Notes: generated from the letters alone by a model not told the origin. DNA of 64,000 nucleotides from Streptomyces sp. XD-27 (GCF_030553055.1 NZ_CP130713.1:6076001-6140000); one strand, 5' to 3'. Shown: positions 48,423 to 58,864, counted from the first letter of the stretch. Made by a program: numbers and translations.

Positions 48423-49217
48423 ATGGCGTTCACCCGTCCCACCGGGAAGCACCGCCGTCCTCGCCGCACCCCTCTCACCGGTACGCACATCGCCGGTATG
48501 GCCACGCTCGCCGCCTCCGGCGTCGTCGCGACCGTCGCCTCTCCCGCGTTCGCCGCGCCCGACGACTCTCCGCGGTTCGAGGACACCGGCCTGAACCAGG
48601 CGATCGTCGTCGACGACCACCTCGCGGACGAGATCGGCGTCCAGGCCGCCAACCAGGAGCGGGCGGCCGAGGTGGCCGCCGCCAAGCAGCAGGCGGAGGC
48701 GCAGGCCCGCAAGGAGGCCGCCGAGGCCAAGCGCAAGGCCGAGGCCGCCGCCAAGAAGGAGCGGGCCGCCAAGGAGCGCGCCGCCCGCGAGGCCGAGCGC
48801 AAGCGCCTGAACACCTACGTCGCGCCGATCGCGGGCTCGTACGTCTCCACCCAGTACCACGCCTCCAGCGGGCTGTGGTCCTCCGGCAGCCACACCGGCG
48901 TGGACTTCCACGCCGCGTCGGGCACCACGGTGCACGCGGTCGGCTCCGGCACCGTCGTCGAGGCCGGCTGGGGCGGCGCGTACGGCAACAACGTCGTGAT
49001 CAAGATGAACGACGGCACCTACACCCAGTACGGCCACATGTCGTCGCTCAGCGTCACGGTCGGCCAGACCGTCACCCCCGGCCAGCAGATCGGGCTCTCG
49101 GGCAGCACCGGCAACTCCACCGGGCCGCACCTGCACTTCGAGGCGCGCACCACCGCCGAGTACGGCTCGGACATCGACCCGGTGGCGTACCTGCGCGGCC
49201 ACGGCGTCGCCATCTGA
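48423..49217 (+). CDS. Secreted M23 (LytM) peptidoglycan endopeptidase
   Basis: The 264-residue protein has a signal peptide ending near ASPAFA. An Ala/Lys/Glu-rich coiled coil follows at about residues 75-130, then a LytM domain with zinc ligands in SHTGVDFH and GPHLHFEA. LytM enzymes cut peptide cross-links in the wall. ATG 48423 follows AAGGAAAGGAG. The c-di-AMP riboswitch upstream implies control linked to growth or germination. Confidence 0.93.
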   Translation: MAFTRPTGKHRRPRRTPLTGTHIAGMATLAASGVVATVASPAFAAPDDSPRFEDTGLNQAIVVDDHLADEIGVQAANQERAAEVAAAKQQAEAQARKEAAEAKRKAEAAAKKERAAKERAAREAERKRLNTYVAPIAGSYVSTQYHASSGLWSSGSHTGVDFHAASGTTVHAVGSGTVVEAGWGGAYGNNVVIKMNDGTYTQYGHMSSLSVTVGQTVTPGQQIGLSGSTGNSTGPHLHFEARTTAEYGSDIDPVAYLRGHGVAI

Positions 49218-49259
49218 CGCGCACCAGCGCCACGGCGCATCGCGCCACGTCCTCTCGCA

Positions 49260-49286
49260 CAGGCCCCGGCCCCCGGCCGGGGCCTG
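49260..49286 (+). terminator. Terminator after the M23 gene
   Basis: CAGGCCCCGGCC pairs perfectly with GGCCGGGGCCTG over a CCC loop, then TTGCTTGG follows. Confidence 0.85.
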
Positions 49287-49425
49287 TTGCTTGGCCAAAA
49301 AATATCCATGAAATCAGGCCGGCCGTCGGAAATTCCCGCAGTTTGGAATAGAGTTCACGGAACACGCGTCAATCGGCTGCGTTTCGCGGGGATTAAGGCG
49401 GAGGTTCGACGATGCGGGACCGGAA

Positions 49426-50184
49426 ATGACCGGCGATACGACTGCGATCCAGAGCGGTCGCCGGGTTTCGGCGCATGCGGTGTGCACGGCGATTCGCGAC
49501 GACATCGTCTCCGGCGTGTATCCACCCGGCAGCCGACTGGGCGAGGAACTCCTCGCCCGCCGCTACGGCGTTTCACGCGTGCCGGTGCGCGAGGCGCTGC
49601 GCACCCTGGAGTCCGAGGGGTTCGTGACCACCAAGCGGCACGCGGGCGCCTGCGTGGCCCGGCCCTCCGAGCGGGAGGCGGCCGATCTGCTGGACATCCG
49701 CGCACTGCTGGAGCCGCTGGGTGCGGCGCGCGCCGCCCAGCGGCGCACCGAGGCCCATCTGAAGGTGCTGCGCGGCCTGGTCAGGCTGGGCCAGGAGCGG
49801 GCCCACCGCGGCCAGCTCGGTGAACTGCGGTCGCTGGGCGACTGGTTCCACGAGACGCTCGCCCAGGCCTCCGGCAGCCCGAGCCTGGCGGGGCTGCTGG
49901 TGCAGCTCCGTCGCAAGATCGACTGGGTGTACGCGGCCGACCCGGGGCGCATCCCGTCCGCGCCGCCGGGCGGTGTGCGGACCGAGTCGGCGACGGTGCG
50001 GGCCGTGGCGGCGTGGGAGGGCCACGGCGCCCTGGTGGACGCGGTGGCGCGCGGGGACGCCGACCGGGCCCGCGAGCTGGCCACGGCGCACGCGGAGCGG
50101 TCCCTGGCGGAATACCGGTCGCGCCGCCCGTTCGCGGTGAGCGCTCCGAAACAATCCGTAAACACCGCGCGCGTCAAGAATTAA
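49426..50184 (+). CDS. GntR-family regulator (FCD domain)
   Basis: The 252-residue regulator has a GntR winged helix (LGEELLARRYGVSRVPVREA, then LRTLESEGFVTT) and an FCD C-terminal domain with LLDIRALLEPLGAARAA and DWFHETLAQASGSP. It is flanked by the M23 gene and the convergent HPr gene. Neither is an evident target. ATG 49426 is in the AT-richer start context GGAAATGACC, and no strong Shine-Dalgarno is seen. Confidence 0.85.
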   Translation: MTGDTTAIQSGRRVSAHAVCTAIRDDIVSGVYPPGSRLGEELLARRYGVSRVPVREALRTLESEGFVTTKRHAGACVARPSEREAADLLDIRALLEPLGAARAAQRRTEAHLKVLRGLVRLGQERAHRGQLGELRSLGDWFHETLAQASGSPSLAGLLVQLRRKIDWVYAADPGRIPSAPPGGVRTESATVRAVAAWEGHGALVDAVARGDADRARELATAHAERSLAEYRSRRPFAVSAPKQSVNTARVKN

Positions 50185-50316
50185 CAACCGGCCCGTATAC
50201 AAGAGGTCCGCGAGACGAGCAGGTGCCATAAAAAGCTGCGCGGAGAATTTCGCGTTGCCCTGGTGGATATCCGGGTGCCCTGCCGGAAATGGTCGCGGCA
50301 TGGATGCGGAAACGAT

Positions 50317-50355
50317 AAAGGCCGCGGTGTCCCTGATCGGGACATCGCGGCCTTT
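50317..50355. terminator. Bidirectional terminator between GntR and HPr genes
   Basis: AAAGGCCGCGGTGTCCC pairs with GGGACATCGCGGCCTTT (one wobble) over TGATC. Both ends have A/T tracts, so it can work in both directions. Confidence 0.88.
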
Positions 50356-50385
50356 GTCTGCTCGGAATCGCGGCGATTCCGTGCA

Positions 50386-50667
50386 TCAGACGGTCTCCGG
50401 AAGCTCCCCAAGACCCTCGGCGACCAGCTTGGCCAGGCGGTCGAGCGCGGCCTCGGCACTCTCGTCCTCCGAGGCGAGGACGACCTCCTCACCGCCCTGG
50501 GCGCCCAGGCCCAGCACGGCGAGCATGGAGGCGGCGTTGACCGGGGTGCCGTCGGCCTTGGCGATCGTGACCGGGACGCCCGACGCGGTGGCCGCCCGGA
50601 CGAAGATCGAGGCGGGCCGGGCGTGCAGGCCCTCGGCCCAGCCGACGGTGACGCGGCGCTCAACCAT
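50386..50667 (-). CDS. ptsH: Phosphocarrier protein HPr
   Basis: HPr carries phosphate between enzyme I and the sugar-specific enzymes II of the PTS. The 93-residue protein has the active His15 in GLHARPAS and a Ser46-equivalent in NAASMLAVLGLGAQ. ATG 50667 is the start. The gene stands alone, as in other Streptomyces, without ptsI beside it. Confidence 0.95.
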   Translation of the reverse strand: MVERRVTVGWAEGLHARPASIFVRAATASGVPVTIAKADGTPVNAASMLAVLGLGAQGGEEVVLASEDESAEAALDRLAKLVAEGLGELPETV

Positions 50668-50810
50668 GGTGTAGCCCTTCAGGTCGTTGCTAGTTGTCTA
50701 GACCAGTCTCTCATGGTGTCGGGAGTGGTCCGGAAGCGGACTTCCCCGCGGACGCCGGTGTGCCCGCGCGGGGCGGTGTCGCCGTCAGTGCCTGCGCATA
50801 CGCTGGCCCC

Positions 50811-53800
50811 ATGCAGACCGCGTCAGACCCGGACCGCCACACCTATCCGGCCCACTGGGAAGCCGACGTGGTGCTCCGCGACGGCGGCACCGCGCAGATC
50901 CGCCCCATCGCCGCGGATGACGCCCAGCGCCTGGTCAGCTTCTACGAGCACGTCTCGGACGAGTCGAAGTACTACCGCTTCTTCGCCCCGTACCCCCGGC
51001 TCTCCGCGCGCGACGTGCACCGCTTCACCCACCACGACTACGTCGACCGGGTCGGGCTGGCCGCCATCGTCGGGGGCGAGTTCATCGCGACCGTCCGGTA
51101 CGACCGCATCGACGAGCGCGGCATGTCCGCCACCGGCCCGGCCGACGAGGCCGAGGTCGCCTTCCTCGTCCAGGACGCCCACCAGGGGCGCGGGGTCGCC
51201 TCGGCCCTCCTCGAACACATCGCGGCCGTCGCCCGCGAGCGCGGCATCCGGCGCTTCGCCGCGGAGGTGCTGCCCGCCAACACCAAGATGATCAAGGTGT
51301 TCACGGACGCGGGCTACACGCAGCAGCGCAGCTTCGAGGACGGCGTGGTCCGGCTCGAATTCGACCTCGAACCCACCGACCGGTCCCTCGCGGTGATGCG
51401 GGCCCGCGAGCAGCGCGCCGAGGCCCGCTCCGTCCAGCGGCTGCTGGCCCCCGGCTCCGTCGCGGTCATCGGCACCGGCCGCGCGGCCGGCGGCGTCGGC
51501 CGCACCGTGCTGCGCAACCTCCTCGACGGCGGCTTCACCGGTCGTGCGTACGCGGTCAACCACGCCTTCCCGCAAGGGCAGACCGTCCTGGAGCCCGAGG
51601 GCGTCCCCGCCCACCGTTCCATCGGCGAGATCGCCGAGCCCGTCGACCTCGCGGTCGTCGCCGTCCCCGCCGCGAGCGTCCCGTCCGTCGTCGCCGACTG
51701 CGGTGAACACGGCGTCCAAGGGCTGGTCGTCGTCTCCGCCGGCTACGCGGAGAGCGGCGCCGAGGGCCGCGCCCGCCAGCGCGACCTGATCCGGCAGGCC
51801 CGCGGGTACGGGATGCGCGTCATCGGCCCCGGCGCCTTCGGCGTCATCAACACCGCGGACGGGGCGCGGCTCAACGCCTCCCTCTCGCCCGAGATGCCGC
51901 CGGCCGGACGGGTCGGGCTGTTCACCCAGTCCGGCGCCATCGGCATCGCCCTGCTGTCCGGGCTGCACCGGCGCGGCGCCGGTCTCGTCGGTCTGTCCAC
52001 CTTCGTCTCCGCGGGCAACCGGGCCGACGTCTCGGGAAACGACCTGCTCCAGTACTGGTACGACGACCCCGACACCGACATCGCCCTGATGTACCTGGAG
52101 TCCATCGGCAACCCGCGCAAGTTCACCCGGCTCGCCAAGCGCACCGCGGCCGTCAAGCCGGTCGTCGTGGTCAAGGGCTCCCGGCACAGCGGCAGCGCGC
52201 CCCCCGGCCACGCGGTGCCGACCTCCGCCATCCCCGACGCCACCGTCTCCGACCTGCTGCGGCAGGCCGGAGTGATCCGCGTGGACACCGTCACCGAACT
52301 CGCCGACACCGGGCTGCTGCTCGCCTCCCAGCCACTCCCCCAAGGCCCGCGCGTCGCCATCCTCGGCAACTCCGAGTCGCTCGGCCTGCTCACGTACGAC
52401 GCCTGCCGCACGGAGGGACTCCGCCCGCTGCCGCCCCGCGACCTCACCACCGGCGCGGGTCCGGCGGACTTCGGCCAGGCCCTGGGGGAGGCCCTGGCCG
52501 ACGGCACCTGCGACGCCGTCGTGGTCAACGCCATGCCCTGGGTCGGCGGCGCGACCGCCTCCGACCTGGCCGCGGCACTGCGCCAAGCCGCCGCCACGGC
52601 CGCCGCGAGCGGCACGACCAAGCCGGTCGCGGTGGTCCACCTGGAGATCCCTGGCCTGGCGGAAGCCCTCGCGGCACCGACTCGCGCCGATGCCGCGCCG
52701 CATGGGGACGAGGTCACGCCCGCCGCCACGGGAACGGGCCCCGCAAACCGAGGGGGCGGCTCCACCGCCGACAGACCGGACGACGACCGTGCCTCCGCGT
52801 GGCAGGCGGCGGCCCCGTCCGCAGGACAGGGCGGAACCGCCGCGCCACCGGGCGGCACTCGGACGGTCGTCGCGCCCGATGGCCGACCGGGCGCAGCCGC
52901 GCCCGGTTGCGCGCCGACGGCGGCCGGGGCCGCGGGCACCGGCGCGCCCGCGGCGGCTGCGTCGGCGCCCGCGGGACCGGAGGCAGGGGCCGACGGGGCG
53001 CCCGGCGGCGGGGCTCGCCCCCGTAGGCCCGCGCCGGAGCGGAGCCCTCGCGTCCCCGCCTATCCCGCCGCCGAGCGCGCCGTGCGGGCCCTCGCCGAGG
53101 CCGTGCGGTATGCCGCGTGGCGGCGCCAGGCGGCGGAGCCCGGCCGGGTCCCGGAGTACGACGACATCGACGAGGCCGGGGCCGCGGCCGACATCGAGGT
53201 GCTGCTGGCGGGGGAGGAGCCCCCGGCGGGCGAGTCCGCAGGTCCCGGCCCCGACGAGCCTTCCCGGAGCGGTACGGTCCCGGCGGCCGGGTCCCGTGAC
53301 GCCACCGCCCTGCGGCCGGGCCGTCCGGTTCCCGTGCTCCTGCGGTCGAGCCGCCCGGCGGTGCCGCCCCCGCGGTCGAGCCCGACGAGCCCGCCGGGGG
53401 TGCCCCCGCCGGGGCCGTCGGCGTCGGGCTCTCCGCGCCCGACGCCCAGCGGCTTCTCGCCCGGTACGGCATCAGCCTGCTGCCCGCGCTGCCCGCGCCG
53501 GACGCCGACACCGCCGTCGATGCCGCCACCCGCCTCGGCTTCCCCGTCGCGCTCAAGCCCACCGCCCCGCACCTGCGCCACCGCACCGACCTCGGCGGGG
53601 TCCGGCTCGACCTGGGGGGCGAGGCCGAACTGCGGCGGGCCTACGCCGAGTTGACCCAGGCCCTCGGCGCCCCCGAGGAGCTGCGGCCGGTCGTCCAGCG
53701 CATGGCGCCGCGCGGCGTCGACACCGTCGTACGGGCCGCCATCGACCCGGGCGCCGGCGCCGTGCTCTCCTTCGGGCTCGCGGGCGCCCCCTCCGAGCTG

Positions 53801-54106
53801 CTCGGCGACACCGCCCACCGGCTCGTCCCCGCCACCGACCGCGACGCCGCCGAGCTCATCCGGTCCATCCGCACCGCGCCGCTGCTCTTCGGCTGGCGCG
53901 GTTCCCAGCCCGTCGACACCGGTGCCCTGGAGGAACTGCTGCTGCGCGTGTCCCGGATGGTGGACGACCACCCCGAGATCGTCGCCGTCGACCTCGAACC
54001 CGTCGTCGTCGCGCCGCGCGGGCTGTCCGTCCTCGGTGCCTGCGTGCGGCTCGCCCCGCCGCCGGTCCGCAGCGACCTGGGCCCGCGCCACCTGCCGAAC
54101 TACTGA
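50811..54106 (+). pseudogene. GNAT / ADP-forming acyl-CoA ligase fusion (Pat-like), one-base frameshift
   Basis: ATG 50811 starts a GNAT domain (residues about 30-190; VQDAHQGRGVASALLEHI). A CoA-binding Rossmann domain (SVAVIGTGRAAGGVGRTVL) and succinyl-CoA-ligase-like domains (FTQSGAIGIALLSGL and VSAGNRADVSGNDLLQYW) follow. Residues about 625-745 are an Ala/Pro/Gly linker. The final ATP-grasp part (APDAQRLLARYGISLLPALP, then RLGFPVALKPTAPHLRHRTD) reads in a different frame up to 54106. The break must lie between about 53,300 and 53,420, because the second frame has a stop at 53297. A one-base loss explains it, giving 1098 residues when repaired. Such fusions acetylate and control enzymes such as acetyl-CoA synthetase. 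Confidence 0.82.
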
Positions 54107-54166
54107 CCGGTCCGGTGCCGCCGGGGGAGGGGCCCGGCACCGGCTCGGCCCCGTAGGATGGGGCTC

Positions 54167-54754
54167 ATGGCGAAGACCGGTACGACGACCCAGGGGCTGC
54201 GCGCGGCGATCGAGCGCAGCGGCTACTACCCGGCACTCGTTGCCGAGGCGGTGGAGGCCGCCGTGGGCGGCGAGCGGATCGCGTCGTACCTCGTCCACCA
54301 GGAGACCACCTTCGACTCCAACGAGGTCCGCCGCCATGTCACGGTCCTCGTCCTCACCGGCACCCGGTTCATCGTCAGCCACACCGACGAGCAGGCCGCC
54401 GACACCACCTCCCCGTCGCCGTACGCCACCACCTCCACCGAGTCGGTGAAGCTGGACCGGATCTCCTCGGTCGTCCTCAGCCGCGTCGTCGCCAACCCCG
54501 AGTCGTACACCCCGGGCACGCTGCCCCGCGAGGTCGTCCTCACCATCGGCTGGGGCGCCGTGAACCGCCTGGACCTGGAGCCCGCCGCCTGCGGCGACCC
54601 CAACTGCGAGGCCGACCACGGCTACACCGGCTCCTCCACGGCCGACGACCTGAGCCTGCGGGTCAGCGAGGCCGGCGACGGCCCCGACAGCGTCCGGCAG
54701 ACCCTCGCCTTCGCCCAGGCGCTCTCCGAGGCCACCACGGACACCGGCCGCTGA
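54167..54754 (+). CDS. DUF5998 family protein
   Basis: The 195-residue protein is an actinobacterial conserved protein of unknown function. It begins AKTGTTTQGLRAAIERSGYY and contains EPAACGDPNCEADHGYTG, a possible Cys-x4-Cys-x3-His metal site. ATG 54167 is 7 bases after a TAGGAT hexamer with no Shine-Dalgarno, so the mRNA is probably leaderless. Its stop overlaps the next start (TGATG), so the two genes are coupled. Confidence 0.82.
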   Translation: MAKTGTTTQGLRAAIERSGYYPALVAEAVEAAVGGERIASYLVHQETTFDSNEVRRHVTVLVLTGTRFIVSHTDEQAADTTSPSPYATTSTESVKLDRISSVVLSRVVANPESYTPGTLPREVVLTIGWGAVNRLDLEPAACGDPNCEADHGYTGSSTADDLSLRVSEAGDGPDSVRQTLAFAQALSEATTDTGR

Positions 54755-55980
54755 TGTCCGGTCCGACCCCCGGCTCCGCGCCCGCCGACTCCCCCTGGCA
54801 CCAGCCGCCCGTACTCGACCTGCGCTCCGCCCCCGTACCCCGGTACGGCACCGGTTCGCTGGCCGACCTGCTGCCCGCGATCGCCGCCGGCCAGGGCGTC
54901 CCGGGGCTCGCCTCCGGCCTGGAGCTGGCCCCCGCCGACCGGGTCTGCGTCTTCCTGATCGACGGTCTCGGCTGGGAGCTGCTCAAGGCCCATCCCGCCG
55001 AGGCGCCGTTCCTGACCTCGCTGCTGTCCAGCTCCACAGGAGGCACGGGAACCCCGCTCACCGCCGGTTTCCCGTCCACCACCGCGACCTCGCTCGCCTC
55101 GGTCGGCACCGGTCTGCCGCCCGGCGCCCACGGCCTGCCCGGCTACACCGTCATGGACCCGGCCACCGGCGCCCTGATGAACCAGCTGCGCTGGCAGCCG
55201 TGGACCGACCCGTACGTCTGGCAGCCGCACCCCACGATCTTCCGGCTGGCCGACGCGGCGGGCGTGCACACCTGCCAGGTGTCCGCCCCCACCTTCGAGC
55301 AGACCCCGCTGACGAAGATCGCGCTGAGCGGCGGGACCTTCCACGGCCGGCTCTCCGGCGAGGAGCGGATGGACCTCGCGGCCGAGCAGCTCGCCGCAGG
55401 GGACCGCTCGCTGGTCTACACGTACTACAGCGAGGTGGACGGCAAGGGGCACCGGTTCGGCACCGACTCCGACGAGTGGCGCGGCCAGCTGATGTACGTC
55501 GACGGGCTCGCCCGGCGGCTGGCCGAGCAGCTCCCGCCCCGCTCCGTGCTCTACGTCACCGCCGACCACGGGATGATCGACATCCCCTTCGACCCCGAGT
55601 CCCGGATCGACTTCGACGAGGACTGGGAGCTGCGCGCGGGCGTCGCCCTGCTCGGCGGCGAGGCCCGCGCCCGGCATGTCTACGCCGTCCCCGGCGCCGC
55701 CGCCGACGTGGCGGCGGTATGGCGCGAGGTGCTCGGCGACCGGATGTGGGTGGCGACGCGGGACGAGGCCATCGCGGCGGGCTGGTTCGGGCAGCCGGAT
55801 CACGGCGGCGGCGTCGACCCGCGGGTCTACGGCCGGATCGGCGACGTCGTGGCCGCGGCCGCCGACGACGTGGCGATCGTCGCGTCACTGACCGAGCCGA
55901 AGGAGTCGGCGATGGTGGGGCTGCACGGTTCGATGACCGCCGTCGAGCAGCTCGTCCCGCTGCTCGAAGTGCGCTCCTGA
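54754..55980 (+). CDS. Alkaline-phosphatase-superfamily phosphodiesterase
   Basis: The 408-residue protein resembles nucleotide pyrophosphatase/phosphodiesterases. It has the first metal site in CVFLIDGLGWELL and a nucleophile Thr/Ser region in GFPSTTATSLASVGTG. Further metal ligands occur in YSEVDGKGHRFG and TADHGMID. No signal peptide or helix is seen, so it is probably cytoplasmic. It is translationally coupled to the DUF5998 gene. The substrate is unknown. Confidence 0.85.
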   Translation: MSGPTPGSAPADSPWHQPPVLDLRSAPVPRYGTGSLADLLPAIAAGQGVPGLASGLELAPADRVCVFLIDGLGWELLKAHPAEAPFLTSLLSSSTGGTGTPLTAGFPSTTATSLASVGTGLPPGAHGLPGYTVMDPATGALMNQLRWQPWTDPYVWQPHPTIFRLADAAGVHTCQVSAPTFEQTPLTKIALSGGTFHGRLSGEERMDLAAEQLAAGDRSLVYTYYSEVDGKGHRFGTDSDEWRGQLMYVDGLARRLAEQLPPRSVLYVTADHGMIDIPFDPESRIDFDEDWELRAGVALLGGEARARHVYAVPGAAADVAAVWREVLGDRMWVATRDEAIAAGWFGQPDHGGGVDPRVYGRIGDVVAAAADDVAIVASLTEPKESAMVGLHGSMTAVEQLVPLLEVRS

Positions 55981-56102
55981 CCGTCCGGGCCTGCCGCGCC
56001 CGTCCCCGGCGGCCCCACATCCCCGCGCCGACCCCGCGCCGCCCGGCGCTCCCGCTGCCCTGCGCCCCCGACCCCGTATCCACGAAAGGTGTTACCACCA
56101 CC

Positions 56103-56756
56103 ATGCCCGAGCTGGTGTTCTTCTCCGGAACCATGGACTGCGGAAAGAGCACCCTCGCTCTCCAGATCGAGCACAACCGCTCGGCACGTGGACTCCAGGG
56201 CCTGATCTTCACCCGCGACGACCGGGCGGGGGAGGGGCGGCTCTCCTCCCGGCTCGGGCTCGTCACCGAGGCGGTGGAGGCGCGGGAGGGGCTCGACCTC
56301 TACGCCTACGTCGTCGCCCAGCTCACGGCCGGCGGCCGGGTGGACTACGTCATCGCGGACGAGGCCCAGTTCCTCGCCCCGCTCCAGATCGACCAGCTGG
56401 CCCGCATCGTCGACGACCTCGACATGGACGTCTTCGCCTTCGGGATCACCACCGACTTCCGCACCAAGCTCTTCCCCGGCTCGCAGCGCCTGGTCGAACT
56501 CGCCGACCGCATCGAGGTGCTCCAGGTCGAGGCGCTGTGCTGGTGCGGTTCCCGGGCCACCCACAACGCGCGCACCGTCGGCGGGCAGATGGTGGTCGAG
56601 GGGGCCCAGGTCGTCGTCGGCGACGTCAACGGGCTTGACGGCGAGGTCGGTTACGAGGTGCTGTGCCGGCGCCACCACCGGCGCCGGATGACCGCCGCCA
56701 CGGCCCGCGCCGGCGCGCTGTCCCCGGACGTCCTGCCCGTGACCACCGCCCCCTAA
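56103..56756 (+). CDS. tdk: Thymidine kinase
   Basis: The 217-residue type II thymidine kinase has the P-loop GTMDCGKST, the DEAQF motif and a lasso region with zinc ligands in EALCWCGSRA and VLCRRHH. It salvages thymidine to dTMP. ATG 56103 follows GAAAGGTG. The gene ends four bases into the convergent VOC gene, so the ends overlap. Confidence 0.94.
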   Translation: MPELVFFSGTMDCGKSTLALQIEHNRSARGLQGLIFTRDDRAGEGRLSSRLGLVTEAVEAREGLDLYAYVVAQLTAGGRVDYVIADEAQFLAPLQIDQLARIVDDLDMDVFAFGITTDFRTKLFPGSQRLVELADRIEVLQVEALCWCGSRATHNARTVGGQMVVEGAQVVVGDVNGLDGEVGYEVLCRRHHRRRMTAATARAGALSPDVLPVTTAP

Positions 56757-57553
56757 CGCGGCGTCTGCACCACCCGGAACACCGCGCCCTCGGGGTCCGC
56801 GACGGTGGCCTGCCGCCCCGCCGGCCCCGCCCGCGGCGGCTCGATGACACGCCCGCCCAGCTCCGTGACCCGGCGGACGGCCTCGTCGGTGTCCGCCACG
56901 CCGAAGTACGTGAGCCAGTACGGCCCCCGGTCCGGCGGCAGGGCATGCCCCACGCCGTGGATCGCGGCAACCGGCCGCCCGCCCAGATACATCGTCGCCC
57001 GGTCGACGCCGTCCGCCCCGTCCGCTTCCTCGGCCTTCCCCGCCCCCTCCGGTTCGGTCCGGTAGCCGAAGACGGCCTCGTAGAACCCGCCGACGGTGGC
57101 CGTCTCGTAGGTGCGCAGCTGGTGCCAGACCGGGGTGCCCGGCGCCCCCGTCAGGTCCGAGCCCAGATGCTCCCGGCCCTGCCACACCCCGAACACCGCG
57201 CCCGCCGGGTCCGCGGCGATCACCAGCCGCCCCGCCAGGTCCGCGCCGAGCGGCCCCACGGCCACGGTGCCCCCGCAGCACCGGATCCGCTCCGCCGTCT
57301 CGTCGGCGTCGTCCGAGGCGAAGTAGGTCGTCCAGGCGATGGGAAGGTGCCGTTCGGGGGCGAGTTCACCGATCCCGGCCACCGCGTGGCCGTCGAGCAC
57401 TCCTCGTACGTACGCGCCCAGCTGCTGTGGTCCGGGCCTGAAGTCCCAGCCGAACAGCGCCTGGTAGAAACTCTCCGTCGTGGCCAGGCCGTGCACCATC
57501 AGACTTGTCCAGCAGGGCATGCCCGGTGCGCACCGAGCCGGTGCCTCGGTCAT
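56753..57553 (-). CDS. Tandem VOC/glyoxalase-fold protein
   Basis: The 266-residue protein has two VOC modules. The first contains GLATTESFYQALFGWDF and AADPAGAVFGVWQG; the second contains ETATVGGFYEAVFGYRTE and VADPEGAVFRVVQ. This type is common in Streptomyces, often annotated as hydroxylase or bleomycin-resistance-like, without known substrate. ATG 57553 is chosen because GGAGAGAG precedes it. It converges on tdk. Confidence 0.85.
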   Translation of the reverse strand: MTEAPARCAPGMPCWTSLMVHGLATTESFYQALFGWDFRPGPQQLGAYVRGVLDGHAVAGIGELAPERHLPIAWTTYFASDDADETAERIRCCGGTVAVGPLGADLAGRLVIAADPAGAVFGVWQGREHLGSDLTGAPGTPVWHQLRTYETATVGGFYEAVFGYRTEPEGAGKAEEADGADGVDRATMYLGGRPVAAIHGVGHALPPDRGPYWLTYFGVADTDEAVRRVTELGGRVIEPPRAGPAGRQATVADPEGAVFRVVQTPR

Positions 57554-57835
57554 CAAACTCTCTCCTCGGACCATCGGGGTAGCCGTGCGGCACAGGCCGA
57601 TCGGCTCCTCGGGGATGGATGGGGTCGTACGGGACGGGGCCCGAGCAGATGCTTGCACCACCAGCCGCCCCGTACGCCCTGACCGCGCCGCATTCCCCGG
57701 GTTCCCGAAGGAGCATGCCCGTTTTCATGTGTCGCACCCTTTTCGGCCGCGTTGCTGGATGATGTCAATGCGACGTACACCGCGTATCCCGGGAGACCAT
57801 TCGGCGCAGGCGTCTCTACGCAAGGATGGGGTCTT

Positions 57836-58672
57836 ATGAATGCCATCATCACCGCATCCGAACTCGGCAGCGAGTCGGCCGCCGAGCAGCCGCCGACCCT
57901 GCTGGACGTCCGCTACCAGCTCGGCGGTCCGCCCGGCCGCCCGGCCTACGCCGCCGGGCACATCCCCGGCGCGGTCTACGTGGACCTGGAGACCGAACTC
58001 GCGGGCCCGGCCGGCACCGAGGGCCGGCATCCGCTGCCCGACCTGTCCGTCTTCACGGCCGCGATGCGCCGGGCAGGGGTGACCGCCGGGCGCGACGTCG
58101 TCGTCTACGACGGCGGCCAGGGCTGGGCGGCCGCCCGTGCCTGGTGGCTGCTGCGCTGGGCGGGCCACACCCGGGTACGCGTCCTGGACGGTGGGCTCGC
58201 CGCGTGGACCGCGGCCGGCGGCCCGCTGACCACCGAGGAGCCCCCGGTCGCGCCGGGCGACTTCACCCCGGCGCCGGGCGCGCTGGAGCTGTTGGACGCG
58301 CAGGGCGCGGCGGAGTTGGCGCGGCGCGGGGTGCTGCTGGACGCCCGCGCGGCGGAGCGCTACCGGGGCGAGGTCGAGCCGATCGACCGGGTCGCCGGCC
58401 ACATCCCGGGCGCGGTGTCCGCCCCGACCACCGAGAACGTGGCGGCGGACGGCACCTTCCGGCCGGCGGCGGAGCTGGCCGACCGCTTCGCCCGGCTCGG
58501 CGCGAAGGAGGGAGTGGAGGTCGGGGTCTACTGCGGCTCGGGCGTCTCGGCCGCCCAGGAGGTGCTGGCGCTGGCGGTGGCAGGGGTTCCGGCGGCGCTG
58601 TACGTCGGGTCGTGGAGCGAGTGGTCGTCGGACGGGACCCGCCCGGTGGCCACGGGCCCTCACCCCGGCTGA
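57836..58672 (+). CDS. Thiosulfate/3-mercaptopyruvate sulfurtransferase (tandem rhodanese)
   Basis: The 278-residue enzyme has two rhodanese domains. The first, inactive one has TLLDVRYQLGG and GHIPGAVYVDLET. The second has LLDARAAERYRGEVEP, GHIPGAVSAPT and the catalytic Cys in VGVYCGSGVSA. It transfers sulfane sulfur to cyanide or thiols. ATG 57836 has AAGGATGGGG upstream. The 282 bp before it hold both divergent promoters and nothing else I can define. Confidence 0.9.
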   Translation: MNAIITASELGSESAAEQPPTLLDVRYQLGGPPGRPAYAAGHIPGAVYVDLETELAGPAGTEGRHPLPDLSVFTAAMRRAGVTAGRDVVVYDGGQGWAAARAWWLLRWAGHTRVRVLDGGLAAWTAAGGPLTTEEPPVAPGDFTPAPGALELLDAQGAAELARRGVLLDARAAERYRGEVEPIDRVAGHIPGAVSAPTTENVAADGTFRPAAELADRFARLGAKEGVEVGVYCGSGVSAAQEVLALAVAGVPAALYVGSWSEWSSDGTRPVATGPHPG

Positions 58673-58763
58673 CGTTTCCCACCCACCCGCCCGTCAGGTA
58701 CCCACCGCGCGAAGCCACTTGCGGGACGCGGGCGCTCGGGCGGGCGGGGGTGCTCGGGCGGGC

Positions 58764-58796
58764 GCGGGCGACCACCTCACCGGGGTGGTCGCCCGC
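58764..58796. terminator. Bidirectional terminator between rhodanese and sepH genes
   Basis: GCGGGCGACCACC pairs perfectly with GGTGGTCGCCCGC over a 7-base loop in the gap between convergent genes. Confidence 0.83.
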
Positions 58797-58864
58797 GCGC
58801 CCGCGCGCTCACCGCCCGCCGTCGGGACAACGGCAAGGCGCACCCCGCCGCAGGAGCGGCGGCG

